Assembly (NCBI GenBank): GCA_023213395.1
Contig: CM041465.1
Span: 140,251,741-140,315,740, forward strand
DNA from: Cycas panzhihuaensis
Taxonomy: Eukaryota > Cycadophyta
DNA length: 64,000 nucleotides
Reading direction: 5' to 3'
The translations under genes and the position numbers were made by a program. The notes below the pieces were generated by a model, which did not search any database, was not told where the DNA came from, and saw only the letters and a program-made list of their open reading frames with translations. This document shows, one piece after another, positions 38,557-49,771 of the stretch (its first letter is position 1; every line of letters starts with the position of its first letter).

Positions 38557-38599
38557 TTCTCCTCCATAATATTCATTTTTTATAACTATAAGCTTTTTT

Positions 38600-39007
38600 T
38601 TAAATTTATAAAATTTGATTTTTCCAAGAGCCTTAATGAAGATGCCAGCCACTTGTTCATCTATACTACAGTAAACTAATTCCATCTTTCTTACTTGTAC
38701 TAATTCCCTGATAAAGTGATGTTATGTTTCAATATGCTTCATTCATCAATGAAACACTAGATTATGTGTTATTTCAATTGTACTTTGATTGTCATACATC
38801 ATATGTGTAGGTCCATCATGTTCATTTGTAAGTTATGGAGTAGTTGATGTAGTTAAACTATTTCACATGCTTCTGCTACTACTGCTTTATACTTTGCTTC
38901 TATAATAGATAATGATACCATATTTTGCTTCTCGGTACTTTGAGTAATTGATGTTAATCCCATGCTAAAAGTGTAACCAAATGTGGATTTTCTATCATCA
39001 ACACAAC
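38600..39007 (-). pseudogene. C3 RNase H, C-terminal part
   Basis: On - it begins at the insertion edge with GCVDDRKSTFGYTFSMG, the typical copia RNase H word after the first catalytic Asp, then IEAKYKAVVAEACE (catalytic Glu), LHMMYDNQSTIEI (catalytic Asp) and DEQVAGIFIKALGK. The part before GCVDDRKS is at 42632 onward, on the other side of element D. A CTACC copy on each side of D proves the join. RNase H would remove the RNA strand during cDNA synthesis. Confidence 0.88.
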
Positions 39008-39012
39008 CTACC

Positions 39013-39247
39013 TATTGGAATATTAATGCACATTTATTCTATCCCACATGTAAGTGGGTCCCACTCGCACCATCATGACTTGTATTATAAATACACAATA
39101 TTATGTATAATATTGAAGATGTTGTAAGAATGTTTTGTTAATATAATTGAGGTACCTTAAGGGTATCATTCGATCTTGTGGAGGTGCCTTTGTTCTGTAT
39201 GGTTCTGTTTACGAATATATCGTATTACAGGGATATTTTTTCCTACA
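39013..39247 (+). repeat. 5' LTR of element D
   Basis: 235 bp, TATTGGAATATTAATG...TTTCCTACA; the expected initial TG has become TA (the right LTR keeps TG). A word TATTATAAATACACAATATT at about 39084-39103 is a plausible TATA element and is conserved in the other LTR. Confidence 0.93.
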
Positions 39248-39260
39248 TGGTATCAGAGCT
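39248..39260 (+). other. Primer-binding site of D
   Basis: TGGTATCAGAGCT immediately after the LTR end: initiator-Met-tRNA type, intact apart from the last base. Confidence 0.93.
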
Positions 39261-39915
39261 AAGGTGAAGTCAAAGCCAGGTTAAGACAGGTTCAACAAGT
39301 TAGGATTATCAAGTCATGATCATGTGTTTTCCCATAAATCTATTTGATGGTTCATGATTGTATTGAGGTGAAAACCCTAATCTTGGTACATCAAATCTAA
39401 GAGTTGATGCCTCCAGGGAGAAATACATGCTAGTTAATCACCATAACGAAGGAAGAATAATATATAAGTTACATCAGCTGAAACAAGAGAATTAAATTTA
39501 TCTTCCAAATTGTCGTAGCAACAAAGAGACACTAAGAAGAGTGAAAGAAACATTGGCCAGTCTATATGTTGATGTCATCAAATGATGAAGAGCTCACAAA
39601 TACAAAAGCCTAGGGATTTCACATAAACTGGTCAAGGCAAATGAACTTTATAACTGTAGGTGCCGAAGGGAGATGAATATTGAGGAATGCTTTCAAAGGA
39701 AATTTCCTTCCAAAGTTAAAGTTATATACATGCAGATCTTGAAATCTGATCAGAGGGCCGTATGACATGCCTTCTTAATTATTTTTCGAAAGACTAGATG
39801 GTCATCGTAATAGAAAGAAATAAAGCGTAGATGATTTTACTTTATTTAGTCTTTGCCTATTTAAGATGCCGTCGGTTTGAATCCCAGGGCTCTGTCAATC
39901 CACAGAGGAAATTTC
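39261..39915 (+). other. Leader of D, upstream of the VAMP71 copy
   Basis: No coding sequence recognised. The last ~80 bases before the VAMP71 start, from about 39840, may be the captured 5' untranslated part of the host mRNA, since their composition differs from the rest. The word GGTTTGAATCCC at 39875-39886 resembles a tRNA T-arm but no tRNA can be folded around it. Confidence 0.5.
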
Positions 39916-40395
39916 ATAAGAATACTATATACTTTGGTGGCCCGTGGTTTCGTGGTGTTAGTAGAGTCAGCGTGAATTCTACTAATGCAAGCATAATTGC
40001 CTATCAAATATTGAAAAAATTCCCGGCAGTGGTGACAATCATATTTCTTATTCACAAGATCAGTATATTTTTCATGTTAAGAGAACCAATGGATTGATGG
40101 ATTTGTGTATGGATAATGACACTACTGGAAGGAGGATCCCTTTTGCATTTTAGAGGATATTCATGGAAGAGTTGTAAAGACATGTGGTTAAGTTATCCAT
40201 ACAGCTCTTGCATATGCTATGATTGATGAATTCTCGAGAGTGTTAAATCAACAAATGGAATATTATTCTAATGACCCAAATGTAGATAGAATCAATTGTA
40301 TACAAGGAGAAATGAGACAGGTTCATAATGTTATAGTGGAGAACATTGATAAGGTAATAGAGATAGGTGATAGATTAGAATTGCTGGTGGATTAG
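39916..40395 (+). pseudogene. VAMP71: Captured VAMP71-type longin R-SNARE, intronless and truncated
   Basis: The translation follows plant VAMP71 proteins (vacuolar/late-endosomal R-SNAREs) through the longin domain into the SNARE motif. The start codon is ATA instead of ATG at 39916; then ILYTLVARGFVVLVE, a one-base loss, NSTNASIIAYQILKKF, a frame change near 40030, NHISYSQDQYIFHVKRTNGL, GRRIPFAF, a further shift near 40153, LEDIHGRVVKTCG, a stop, and an unbroken run IHTALAYAMIDEFSRVL to DNVIVEN-like SNARE residues and GDRLELLVD, ending at TAG 40393-40395. About 160 of the usual ~220 residues are covered; the rest of the SNARE helix and the C-terminal membrane anchor are absent. No intron interrupts it. 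It is in sense with D, between primer-binding site and gag, so capture from a processed mRNA is the simplest reading. No longer functional. Confidence 0.88.
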
Positions 40396-41255
40396 TTTTA
40401 TTATACATATTTTATAAAATTGCAGTTGTTCTTTATTGGGAGGATGTTGGTGATATGATGGGTGACTTTGATGATGTGGCAAAGGGTGTTTTGACAAGGT
40501 TGCTTATTAATATATGAGGTTATGGGGTATTAGTGACTTTGAGATGGTTAAATATTATTTGTATGCAAAAATATGAGTATTGGTAGTAAGATATGTTCTC
40601 TAGCATGTAATCTACATGGAAGAATAATTTTGGTAATGATGCAATATGAGGTGTTTGTTTGAGGCTATTATGCATGTGTTTTACATGAGTAATTTGGGTG
40701 ACTTAGTACTCTTTGGGCATTTGAGGCAATGAGGTGTAAGTTGTATGGTAATTGGGGCATGACATTGAAGTTTGTTGTATGTGGTTACATAAAGAGCTAT
40801 TGTGGCAATGACATACTATGGTAATATGGTAATGTTATGGCAAAGACTACAGGATGTATGGTCAAATAAGGAAATTGTAAATCCTTGACAAGATTGGACA
40901 TATGTTCGGCATGTTAAGGGCTAAATTAGGGTTATTTTGATTGACTAAATGGATGAATCTTTTTTTTGAAGTTACCTAAGTTATAGGGAAACAAACTTTA
41001 TTGAGTGTTGTTGTGATATGAGTTGTGTTTTGAGAAATTAAGTGAAGTGTGTGTCTTGGTAGTGACATATGGAATGTATGATCATTGTAAGATTTATGAG
41101 GCATTGGTTTGGTGAAGTGAGTGTTTGGATTCTATGATTGTTTGGTGATATGAGAAATGGATAAGGTAATGATGTGATGATAAAGTCAATGATGTGAGAC
41201 ATGCTACATAAGAAATTTGATTGAGAGTGATGATAAGTGAGTTTGTTGATCGAAA
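40396..41255 (+). other. C-poor, G/T-rich spacer in element D
   Basis: Between the VAMP71 copy and gag. From about 40430 to 41230 the + strand is strikingly poor in C and rich in G and T. No frame or domain was recognised. It may be leader sequence of the ancestral element or further captured DNA. Confidence 0.6.
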
Positions 41256-42370
41256 ATGGCATTTACAATCATGGAGGATAATGATATGGTTATGTATGTT
41301 CCTAAAACAAATGAATATTACTTAAAGGATTTATTTCTTCTGATACCTAAGTGTAATGTTGAAGACTACTTCTTTTGGACAATTAAAATGAGATGCCTTT
41401 TCATAGCTAGATGTTTGTGGAAGATTGTTACTGATGAATTGATATCCCCAAGGATGAAGAAGAAAAAGAAATACTTGAGAAGAAAGATAGAAAGGTATTC
41501 ATTATTATTCGTGCTGCATTCAACGAGGTTGATCTTCCTTCTGAATACCATTTTACCATTCCTATTATTCTACATGCAAGTAATGCTAAAGAAGCTTGGG
41601 AGTTTCTAAGGGAAGTATTTGAACAAACTCCTGAAGAGACACAACGAATGATTAAAAAGATAATTAGGGATAGTTATGGTTATGGTACAGGTACAATGAA
41701 TGAAGAAAATATCAACAACACTGATGAAATAACATGTCAAGATGAAGAATATATGAGTACTGATGAAATTTCTACTGAATGTAAGGAATCAATGGTTCAA
41801 TGCATTAAAGAGACTACAACTACTGATAAAGGCATTAAAAGTGATGAGTTGATAAAGGTTTATATAGATGACACCATTGAATGCAAATCTAATGATCCCA
41901 TAAAAGTTGAGTCTTGTATTGATTCAAGTCCAAATGATATTCTTTCTTTAAGTATTGATTCAAGTTCAAAAAATATGCAAGTTGATCAAGAGTCTGATCC
42001 AAAGTTTGAAGAAATCATTCTTGTACATGGTGATCAAGAACTCATATAGGATAATGATGATAAGCAAGTTGTGTTTGAAGATGGTTACTTACAAGATCTT
42101 CATCACAATCAGTTTAGACCAGTCACAATGAAGAATCAGGATTTGCACATGTTAGAGCTGCCATATCAACGTCATCGCTATAGGATTGAAGATGGAAATC
42201 AAGCTAAGGGCATCATCCTACAAAAGCATCAATACATAATTAAAGATGAAGATCAAGTTAAAGGTACCATTCTATAGGAAAGACATCACTACAAGATTGA
42301 AGACAAGGATCAAGTTGAAGACATCATTCTCAAGACATTTCTAAGGACAAAGCGTTATAAATACAAATGA
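41256..42370 (+). pseudogene. D Gag with acidic tail and three 18-residue repeats
   Basis: Starts at ATG 41256 (MAFTIMEDNDMVMYVPK). The core word EDYFFWTIKMRCLFIARCLW is typical of copia-like Gag (UBN2). A frame change near 41450 leads into a frame that stays open except for two TAG codons (42047, 42275) to TGA at 42368-42370: DEEEKEILEKKDRKVFI, VDLPSEYHF, AKEAWEFLREVFEQ. No zinc knuckle is seen. An acidic, Ser/Thr-rich tail of about 130 residues (NINNTDEITCQDEEYMSTDE and similar) follows, then three repeats at 42167-42331 built on H-x-Y-x-I-x-D-x-x-Q-x-K-G-I-I-L, and a basic end (KTFLRTKRYKYK). The purine tract and 3' LTR follow at once, so no pol was ever downstream in this copy. Confidence 0.8.
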
Positions 42371-42393
42371 CCCAAATGTGTATTAAGGAGGAG

Positions 42394-42626
42394 TGTTAGA
42401 ATACTAATGTATATTTATTCTGTCCCACATGCAAGTGGGTCTCACTCTCACTATTATAACTTGTATTATAAATACACAATATTGTGTATCATATTGAAGA
42501 TGTTGTAAGAATGTTTTGTTAATATAATTGAGGTACCTTAAGGGTACCGTTCGATCTTGTGGAGGTGCCTTTGTTCTGTTTGGTTCTATTTACAAATATA
42601 TCTTATTGCAGGTCTATTTTCCTATA
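42394..42626 (+). repeat. 3' LTR of element D
   Basis: 233 bp, starts TGTTAGAATACTAATG and ends CCTATA (CA changed to TA), followed by CTACC. The purine tract AAGGAGGAG lies at 42385-42393. Confidence 0.93.
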
Positions 42627-42631
42627 CTACC

Positions 42632-43440
42632 TAATCTAAATTTGTGTAACCAATCAACCTAAAATTTGCTGAGGATTTATAATATAATCTGTAACTAATT
42701 GTGCCTTTTAGGTATCAAAGTATTCTCTTTACTACTTACTAATGTGTTATCTTAGGTTCCTACATAAACCCAGATACCCCACTCATTGAATACATGACAT
42801 TTAGACCAGTAGATGTTAGGTGGATTAGACTATCAATCAATTGCCTATAAAGTGTAGGATCAATTGATGTAAAATCATCAAGATTGAATAACTTTATTCC
42901 AGTTTCTGTTGGTGTATCCAATGCCTTGAAAACATTCATCTTGAACTTTTGAGGTAAGTCTAATATATATTTCCTTTGAGATACAAAAAACCAATTTTCT
43001 TCTTGCCATACTTACAAACCTAAGAAGTAATGTATAAGACTCAAATCAGTTATCTCAAATTTTTTACACATGTCATCTTCGAACTTTTGTAATAATTAGG
43101 AGTCATTTCTTGTGTAGACTAAGTCATCAACATATAAGCCCATAACATGTATTGATTCTCCTTCAATATTTATGTACAAGTTAGGATCTAATTTACTTTA
43201 TTTGAACCTTTTATCTTTGAAATATTTATCTATCCTAGAGTACCAAGCTCTAGGTGATTATTTTAATCCATACAAGTCTTGCTTGACTTTGTATACCTTA
43301 TTTTCATCCCCCTTGACTTCAAAGTCTTTTGATTATTAGACAAAGATTTCCTCTTCTATGTATCCATTTAGAAAGGCACTTTTAATGTCCATTTATTGGA
43401 TAGTCTATTCCTTTTATATAGAAGACTCAATATAAGATGT
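42632..43440 (-). pseudogene. C3 reverse transcriptase and start of RNase H
   Basis: On -: YKVKQDLYGLK-SPRAWYSRI (YGLKQ.PRAW motif with one stop) near 43270, then the catalytic VMGLYVDDLVYTRND near 43130 with both Asp of the VDD box intact, VSQRKYILDLP near 42970, and LYRQLIDSLIHLTSTGLNVM near 42820. It ends at the CTACC duplication of element D. It continues into the RNase H remnant at 39007. Many stops. Confidence 0.87.
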
Positions 43441-43798
43441 ATTGTTTCTATTCGAGCTATAGGAGCAAATGTTTTATTATAATTGATTCCTTTGATTTAA
43501 GTATATCCTTTAGATACTAGACTTGCTTTATGTTTATCTTATAAATCCATTTGGTACTAATTATAAATTTATTTATAGAGAGATTGAACAACTCCTAAAT
43601 TTCATTCTTGACCAAGGTATTGTATTCCTCCTACATTACATTCAACCACTCATATTTAATATTGGCCTCTTCAAAGGTACAAGTCTTTTGTAAGTCCATG
43701 ACTTGGCTTATTAGAATGAAGTTGACCCTATTGGAGCATGTAGACCTCCTTTCAAAATTGTTATCAAGCATATTCATTGGGTCATGTCATCTTTATAC

Positions 43799-44950
43799 CT
43801 ACTTTGGAACATTGTGACTGAATGAGGAAGGTTCAACCTCATTAGGACTTGAGTCATATTGTGTTGGCATATTTGAGGGCATGTTTGTCGATGTAGGATG
43901 TGAATCAAATTCTATTATGATATTCTTTCCTTTTTCTTTTTCAACTTCTTCTTTATAATAATTATCTTCTTTAAAGATAGCATCTCTACTCATGATGATT
44001 TTCTTTTCTTTGGGGTCAAATAGCGCATAGGATTGAGATGTATCACAATATCCTATAAATATGCATCTAGTACATTTATCATCCAATTTAGTTCTCTTTT
44101 TCTTTGGTATATGAGCAAATGCTAGACAACCAAATATCTTCAAGTGGTAAATGCTTGGTTTATGACCTATCTAAGCCTATTATGGTGTAACCCACCTAAG
44201 GGATTTAGTGGTACACCTATTTAATAGAGAGAGGATTGTGTGAATGATTTCTATCTAAAATTCATGCCCAAGTTGCTTGTCCTTGAGCATGCACCTAGCC
44301 ATCTCAACAATAGTCCTATTCTTCCTTTATGCTACTCTATTCTACTATGGAGTATATGGATTTGTATATTATATCCTTAAGCCATGATGGATATTAAAAA
44401 CTTTAAATTCATTCAAGGTGAACTCTCCCCCATTGTATGATCTAAGGGAGAGGATCCAATGCCCACTTTGCTTCTCCACAAAGGATTTGAAGTCAATAAA
44501 ATATTAATAGGCATATGATTTAAACTTTAGAAAATATACCCAAGTTTTTCTTGTAGTGTTATCAATGAATACCATGAAATATTTATCTCCTCTAAGTGAG
44601 AATACATCCATAGGACCACACAAATTTGTGTATACTAATTGGAGGACCTTGTGCTCTATAGCTATTATCTAGAAATCTTTCTCTATGTTGCTTTCTAAGT
44701 AAACACCCTTCATTTATTTCTTTATTTCCTTCAATGGTTAGAAAACCTTCAACCATTTATATTCTTTTCATTAGTTATAGGCTATTATAGCTTAAAAGAC
44801 CAAATTATTTATGCCAAGTGTTGCTTCAAACTTTAGTAGAGGCTTTCAACACATAGTTATCTATTAGAGGAATAACTAACTTAAATAGTTGATTGCTAGT
44901 TATTTATCCCTTAGCCATAATAGTTGTATTCATCCTCTTATCCTTAATTG
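43799..44950 (-). pseudogene. C3 integrase
   Basis: The clearest frame is 43799-44143 on -: MKIFGCLAFAHIPKKKRTKL, IFIGYCDTSQSYALFDPKEK and IIMSRDAIFKED, the copia region just after the integrase core ('..FG..a..hip...R.KlD.k...ciFiGY....k.Y.l.dp..'). Upstream blocks to about 44950 carry GMVKGLPTIE and other pre-core words with many stops. The following acidic stretch (EEVEKEKGKN, then SNMPTQYDSSPNEVEPSS) is the usual low-complexity linker before the reverse transcriptase. Confidence 0.87.
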
Positions 44951-45079
44951 TACATTCGCCCTTGTCAAAGATGGCCTTATAATCCTATTCCATCATCTGT
45001 CCTATGTAAAGCAAGTTCTTTTTTATGGTAGGTACATGTAGTATGTCATCAATGTACCTAGATTATCATGATTATATAG

Positions 45080-45420
45080 TAATGGTAATGTTGCCTCTGC
45101 TAGTTGACTCATGTGAAGTGTTATCCCCAAAAAAAATCTTTTCATTTTGGTTCTATCAATAGTCTTGAATATTTCCTCCTTATGCATCATATAAGTTGAG
45201 CATCCTAAATCTATATACTAGTTACCCTCTTTTTCATTAGATACAAGACTTAATAAGAAAAGTCTATTATTTTCTCTACTTTTAGTTACTATATTTGCAC
45301 TTCCTTTTTAGTGACTTACATTCTTAGCAAAGTAGTGGTCCCTTGTGTATCCAATCTTGTGGTAATATAACCATCGGATTGGTGCTCTACTCCTTTGATT
45401 ATTGATTCTACTTCTAGAGG
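45080..45420 (-). pseudogene. C3 protease region
   Basis: On - near 45215 the word YIDLGCSTYMM stands where copia protease has W-(F/Y)-(L/I)-D-(S/T)-G-C-S-x-H-M. The catalytic D-S/T-G triplet is D-L-G here. Upstream CHYFAKNVSH near 45320 is the remnant of a zinc knuckle end (H..K.C.). Short and broken. Confidence 0.6.
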
Positions 45421-46460
45421 TTCCTCCACCTCTAGAGGTTGATCTATCGCTTTCAAAAAATAAGGTTTGGTTTTATCCTTGATAACCCATATAATTTAGT
45501 CCTTAATAACATTGATTTGGTCTTGTGGATAACTCTCTTGTCCTTGATAATGATTGTGTCCATGGTAATAATGATTTTGTTCTTGCATTCTACCTTGATT
45601 GTTGAATTTGTTCCTCCCTTGGTACCTTAGACTTGGTGGTTGATATCTTTGAGGAGGTTCTTGATATTGTTACCTTGATTCTTGATATCTAGGATTAGAC
45701 TCTTAATATGTCCTTTGGTTCCTAGGATTTGATGCTTGATATGATCTTTGATTCCTTTCTCCTCTTCAAGGGATGGATCCCTCCCCTTAGAACTTTATCC
45801 TTGGTTACTTTATTTGATTCTTACCTTTGTGGAAAAGGTATGTTCTAAAGTTTCTTATCCTCCTTTCTTTTCTTCTACAGCAAGAAGCATGGCACTCAAT
45901 TGCTCGATCTTGAGGGTACTTAAGTCCTTTAAAACTTTGATACTTGTAGCTATATTTTTAAATCGATTAACTTGTCTAATATATCTTAATATTCTTTTCA
46001 TAACTCTTTGCTTAGTTAACACTTCTCTAAGGGGATATTATTTGGTTGACTAGGTCTTAGATCTTGGTAATGAATTTATTAACACTCTCTCTTGGTAACA
46101 TCTTCAAAATTTTAAACTTGCTTCTAAGGGATTGAAGCTTTGTTGAGATATCTCATTTATAAATCAACTTTAGTGTGTCCTAAGCTTCCTTTAATATAGT
46201 GTCTTTTCTCACTCTAGGAAATATATAGTCTTTTAGAGCAAAGAACATAAGTGTTAAGGCTTTATTATCCTTCTTAATATATTCTCTATAAACTATTTTT
46301 TCATCTAAGGTGGCATTTTCTCTAAGTTTATCAAATACTTACTCAACAAATTCCCATATATCTTTGGCTATAAAAATAGATTTCACCCTCTTACTTTGAT
46401 TAAGGAAATTAGTTCCATCAAATTTAGGTATAATCATATTTGTAAAGGTTGTTGTCATTA
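45421..46460 (-). pseudogene. C3 Gag
   Basis: Begins at ATG 46460 on - with MTTTFTNMIIPKFDGTNFLN (the KFDGxN word of copia Gag), then IFIAKDIWEFVE, YIKKDNKALTLMFFALKDYI and a FKILKMLPRESVNKFI word, with stops between. The C-terminal half (45430-45840) is a decayed Gln/Tyr/Arg-rich repeat in which CTTGATT-type words recur, as in the linker before the zinc knuckle in this family. Confidence 0.8.
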
Positions 46461-47366
46461 TAACTCAACTATGTTTTAGTATACCCCAAAAGTTTTAAAT
46501 TTATTTGTGTCTTATCTACCTAGAGGGTTTCTAATCTAGAGTTCTATATCTTAGGGGCTCCAAGGAAAGATCTTGGTTACTATCTTATCTAATAGTATTT
46601 GCTTATAAGTGGTAAATAATAAACCTAATATACCAGTATGTGAGCTCAAGGCTTGATATATCTCAGTATGTAGGCTATAAAGAAGGCCAAAGATTCGCCT
46701 AATTTATTAGTCTATCTACACTGGTCTTATGCCTAGTAACAGATCTAGCATTGAGAGCTTAATCAACCAAGGCACTCACCCCCTCTGAGTCTAGCTTGGT
46801 CTCTATACTCTAAAAGGAAAAAAGTTCTCCACCTCAACTTACCATCGAATATACCTAATAGCCACTAGTTTCCTCACCAACTTAGAGTACACCAAAGGCA
46901 TACATGAGGGGTGTAACTTCAGGGGCCCTAATTATTCCTCTTATAAGGCTAAAAATTAAGATGGTTAATTGAAGAGTTATCTTGTGTAATGTGAAAATTT
47001 TAATCTTAGATGTAGTCTTCTTTACAGGCAATGGTTCCTTTTACTAATAATTGAAAAACTTAAAATACTTGTAATGAAATGAAATAAAACTAACTTAAAT
47101 ATAATATAAATGAGTTGAATAGCACTAAATAAAATAAATTTAAATAGTAAAAGGGTTTAAAATACTTTTATCTGTAAGAAATTGACCCAAATTATTTGTT
47201 TCCCTTTCAAGAGCAAACCTATACCAAATCAACTAAAAAATATTTATAAGTTTAAATAATGAATTAAAGCCTACTATTAATAATTAATACAATAATATAT
47301 CATTAATATACTTGAATAAATTTAAGAAATTACTTTTAAAATAATGAGAAATACTCTAATAAGGAC
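46461..47366 (-). other. C3 leader, part adjoining Gag
   Basis: No coding signal. The leader is interrupted at CAATT (47367-47371) by element C2 and resumes at 55005. Part of C3 by position. Confidence 0.65.
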
Positions 47367-47371
47367 CAATT

Positions 47372-47681
47372 TGAAATGGGTTAATGTCACAAGGTTATTA
47401 TATTAGTTGATTATTTCTAAAAAGGATGATCACTTTAGTCTTAAGTGAAATTTAAATTAGATCACTTAAGTGAAATACACTTTCATGTTCATTATGTATA
47501 ATTTCATTTCACCTAACTCTAATGCTCCCTCTCCCAATATAAAAGTAAAAGATCAATGAAGGAGGCTCATTCTTACCTCCCCATTTTGTGAGAGCTACTC
47601 TCTTTCTCTCAAGTCTCTTTTGCTCCCATTTTTGCCTTAATATTTAGTATATGGAGATAAAGGATAGGTCCACTCTTTTCA
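47372..47681 (+). repeat. 5' LTR of C2
   Basis: 310 bp, TGAAATGGGTTAATG...CTCTTTTCA. A CCCAATATAAAAGTAAAAG word near 47535-47553 is a plausible TATA region and is conserved in the 3' LTR (CTCAATATAAAAG). A 64-codon frame starting at 47683 in the primer-site region is not a gene. Confidence 0.94.
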
Positions 47682-49771
47682 TGTGGTATTAGAGTTTGCT
47701 TCCTTCATATTCCTCACTTACACTTGTAATGGAGCCATCACTTCCTTCTCTCCCACAATCCATATGGTGAAGGAGATTATAAAAGTAGATTTAGAAATAT
47801 TTTTAAGTTTTTATTATAGCATATTTAGTATTGTTTGCTTTTCCTTTCTCTTTTGTAGGTTTAAAAGCACAATATAAGGAGTTGTAAGGACCAAGGATTA
47901 TAATATTTTAGTAGTCATTTATGTTATCTCATTCTTATTTTCTTTCCCCTCTTTTTATCCATTTAACAATGGGAAATGCTGCCAAAAATTTTCTAACTTT
48001 TAGAAGAATGATTGTAAGGGGAGGTTCTACCTTATTTTTTTGAAGAATTTGAATCTATTTAAAATATCCATCATTGTATACTCTCACCTTACCTATATTG
48101 GGATCCTCGTGATAAAAAAATAATGGAAATTTTATATGGTAGCATGTGTTAATAAGACATTAGAAAACTAAATTTTTTATAGAAATAAAATCTACTTACT
48201 AAATTTCATAAGTCTGCTAAAAATTCTACAGAACTCTAATTGACCTAATTCTAATTATTAAAAATGAGGCTCTGAGTCTAGTTTCCAACATAAAACTGAT
48301 AACCAATTTTATTATTGTATGAGATAGTTATTGTTATTTTAGTGAATAGTTATTTTTAGTAAGAATTTTAAAAATATATATTCTACTAACTATACGGGAT
48401 TACCAAAACGTTTTTAGAACTTATTTGGACTTAATTCCACTTCTCAAAGATGAAGCTCTGAGTCTAGTTTGTAGCACAAAAATTGGCAATTAATTTTGTT
48501 ATCATGGAAGAAAGTTATTGCTATTTTAATGAAGACTACTTTTTTGTTTAAAAAAAAATGAAAAAATTGTGTTCCTTCTTTTTATAAGGCTTAAAAGCCT
48601 ATTGTAAAAGTAAGTAAAAAAACACCTGGATTGGAGCAGTATCTAGTGCCTTCACTCACTTATTAGCATTACATTTTAATACTCTAAAATCACTTCAATC
48701 AAGTACTCTAAAGACACTCCAAGTATGCACTCCAAGCAAGCACTCCATTTTCAATTATATGTATATTTGATGCAAATTCAATGATCTTTTTACTCTCCCT
48801 AAAAGGAACACATCATGTACGTTATTTTTTACCATCTTGTACCTATTCACATACTCATTAAGGTTGAGATGCCTTAGTTGGTAGAATGTCATGCCATAAA
48901 GGAGGTGTAGGTTTCAAGTTGGGACTGGAATGAACTAAAATATTGGTGAGTTTTGGTTAGCCATACCATCATGTCTCAATCAGGGATCATCTTGATAACC
49001 AACTAAGAAAACTGAAACTTTAATATAAGATTAAAATATATCCAATCTAATATCTATCATAGCCATGGGTATACACATACCACTCTTTGAAGGAGGTATA
49101 TAGCTACTCATTGGTGAACTGAGTGAGGATCAGGAGTACATGGGCTCTGTTGTGACTTAAATTTCATCACCAAGCACAATTATGGGTATCGCAGGTGAAG
49201 GCCAACTTAATTCTACTAAAAGCCTAGGCATCCCTTCAATAACCTCAACTATATATTAGATACAAGTTAGAGATTATTGGGTTGATTACATATCCTACAT
49301 TTTAGTTTCAAGTTATGTATACCCAATGATGTTAGCTTCCACATTGGCCTACAATCTTGTATATTAATCACTTACTTATTTGTAAAAAGTGATCCATAGT
49401 ATAATCACAATCATAGTGCTTCTCATATTCTTATTGCATCAGGTTAATATTTACCATAAATATTAGTGGCTAATTTTCATCATAGTGCTTCTCATATTCC
49501 TATTACATTAGGTTAATATTTGCCACAAGTGTTAGTAGCCAATTTTCATCATAGTGCTTCTCATATTCCTGTTGTGTCAGGTTAATATTTTTCACAAGTA
49601 TTGGTGACTTTTCTCTAAGTTGCTCCCTTTATCTTTGAGCAACCATTCTCACTTCTTTCTTCCTTATGCTACACTATTTCATTATATTTCTAATTTATAA
49701 ATAATGATTGGTCATTTATTTCCATCACTTTTATAGTCCCTTATTCATTTCTTCCTTTCTCAAAAAATACC
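47682..49771 (+). other. Leader of C2 with two internal repeat arrays
   Basis: 2.1 kb between LTR and Gag. A ~115 bp block that includes 'gctctgagtctagttt' occurs twice (48241-48360 and 48428-48546), about 187 bp apart. A 69 bp unit starting 'catagtgcttctcatattc' is repeated three times in tandem at 49410-49615. The part 48940-49260 is homologous to the C1 leader (26220-26700, reverse strand). No recognisable coding sequence. Confidence 0.8.

Larger units (their letters stand above)
39013..42626 (+). mobile_element. Element D: gag-only LTR retrotransposon carrying a VAMP71 copy
   Basis: LTRs 39013-39247 and 42394-42626 (235 and 233 bp, about 10% different) are flanked by a perfect CTACC duplication (39008-39012, 42627-42631). 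Primer-binding site TGGTATCAGAGCT follows the left LTR and purine tract AAGGAGGAG precedes the right one, so D is + oriented. The 3.1 kb interior has only two recognisable parts: a decayed host-gene copy (39916-40395) and a Gag ORF with repeats (41256-42370). No pol domain is present and there is no room for one. D is therefore non-autonomous, like the published class of terminal-repeat elements with a Gag domain, with the addition of a transduced host sequence. Confidence 0.93.

Noticed and set aside
39870-39892. tRNA T-arm-like GGTTTGAATCCC
   Set aside because: No acceptor, D or anticodon stems could be paired around it; taken as chance.
39831-40097. 88-codon frame considered as a gene of its own
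   Set aside because: It mixes out-of-frame leader with one in-frame block (STNASIIAYQILKKF) of the VAMP71 copy; annotated as part of that pseudogene.
41366-41551. Antisense frame within the D Gag
   Set aside because: It is a shadow of the Gag reading frame with no domain of its own.
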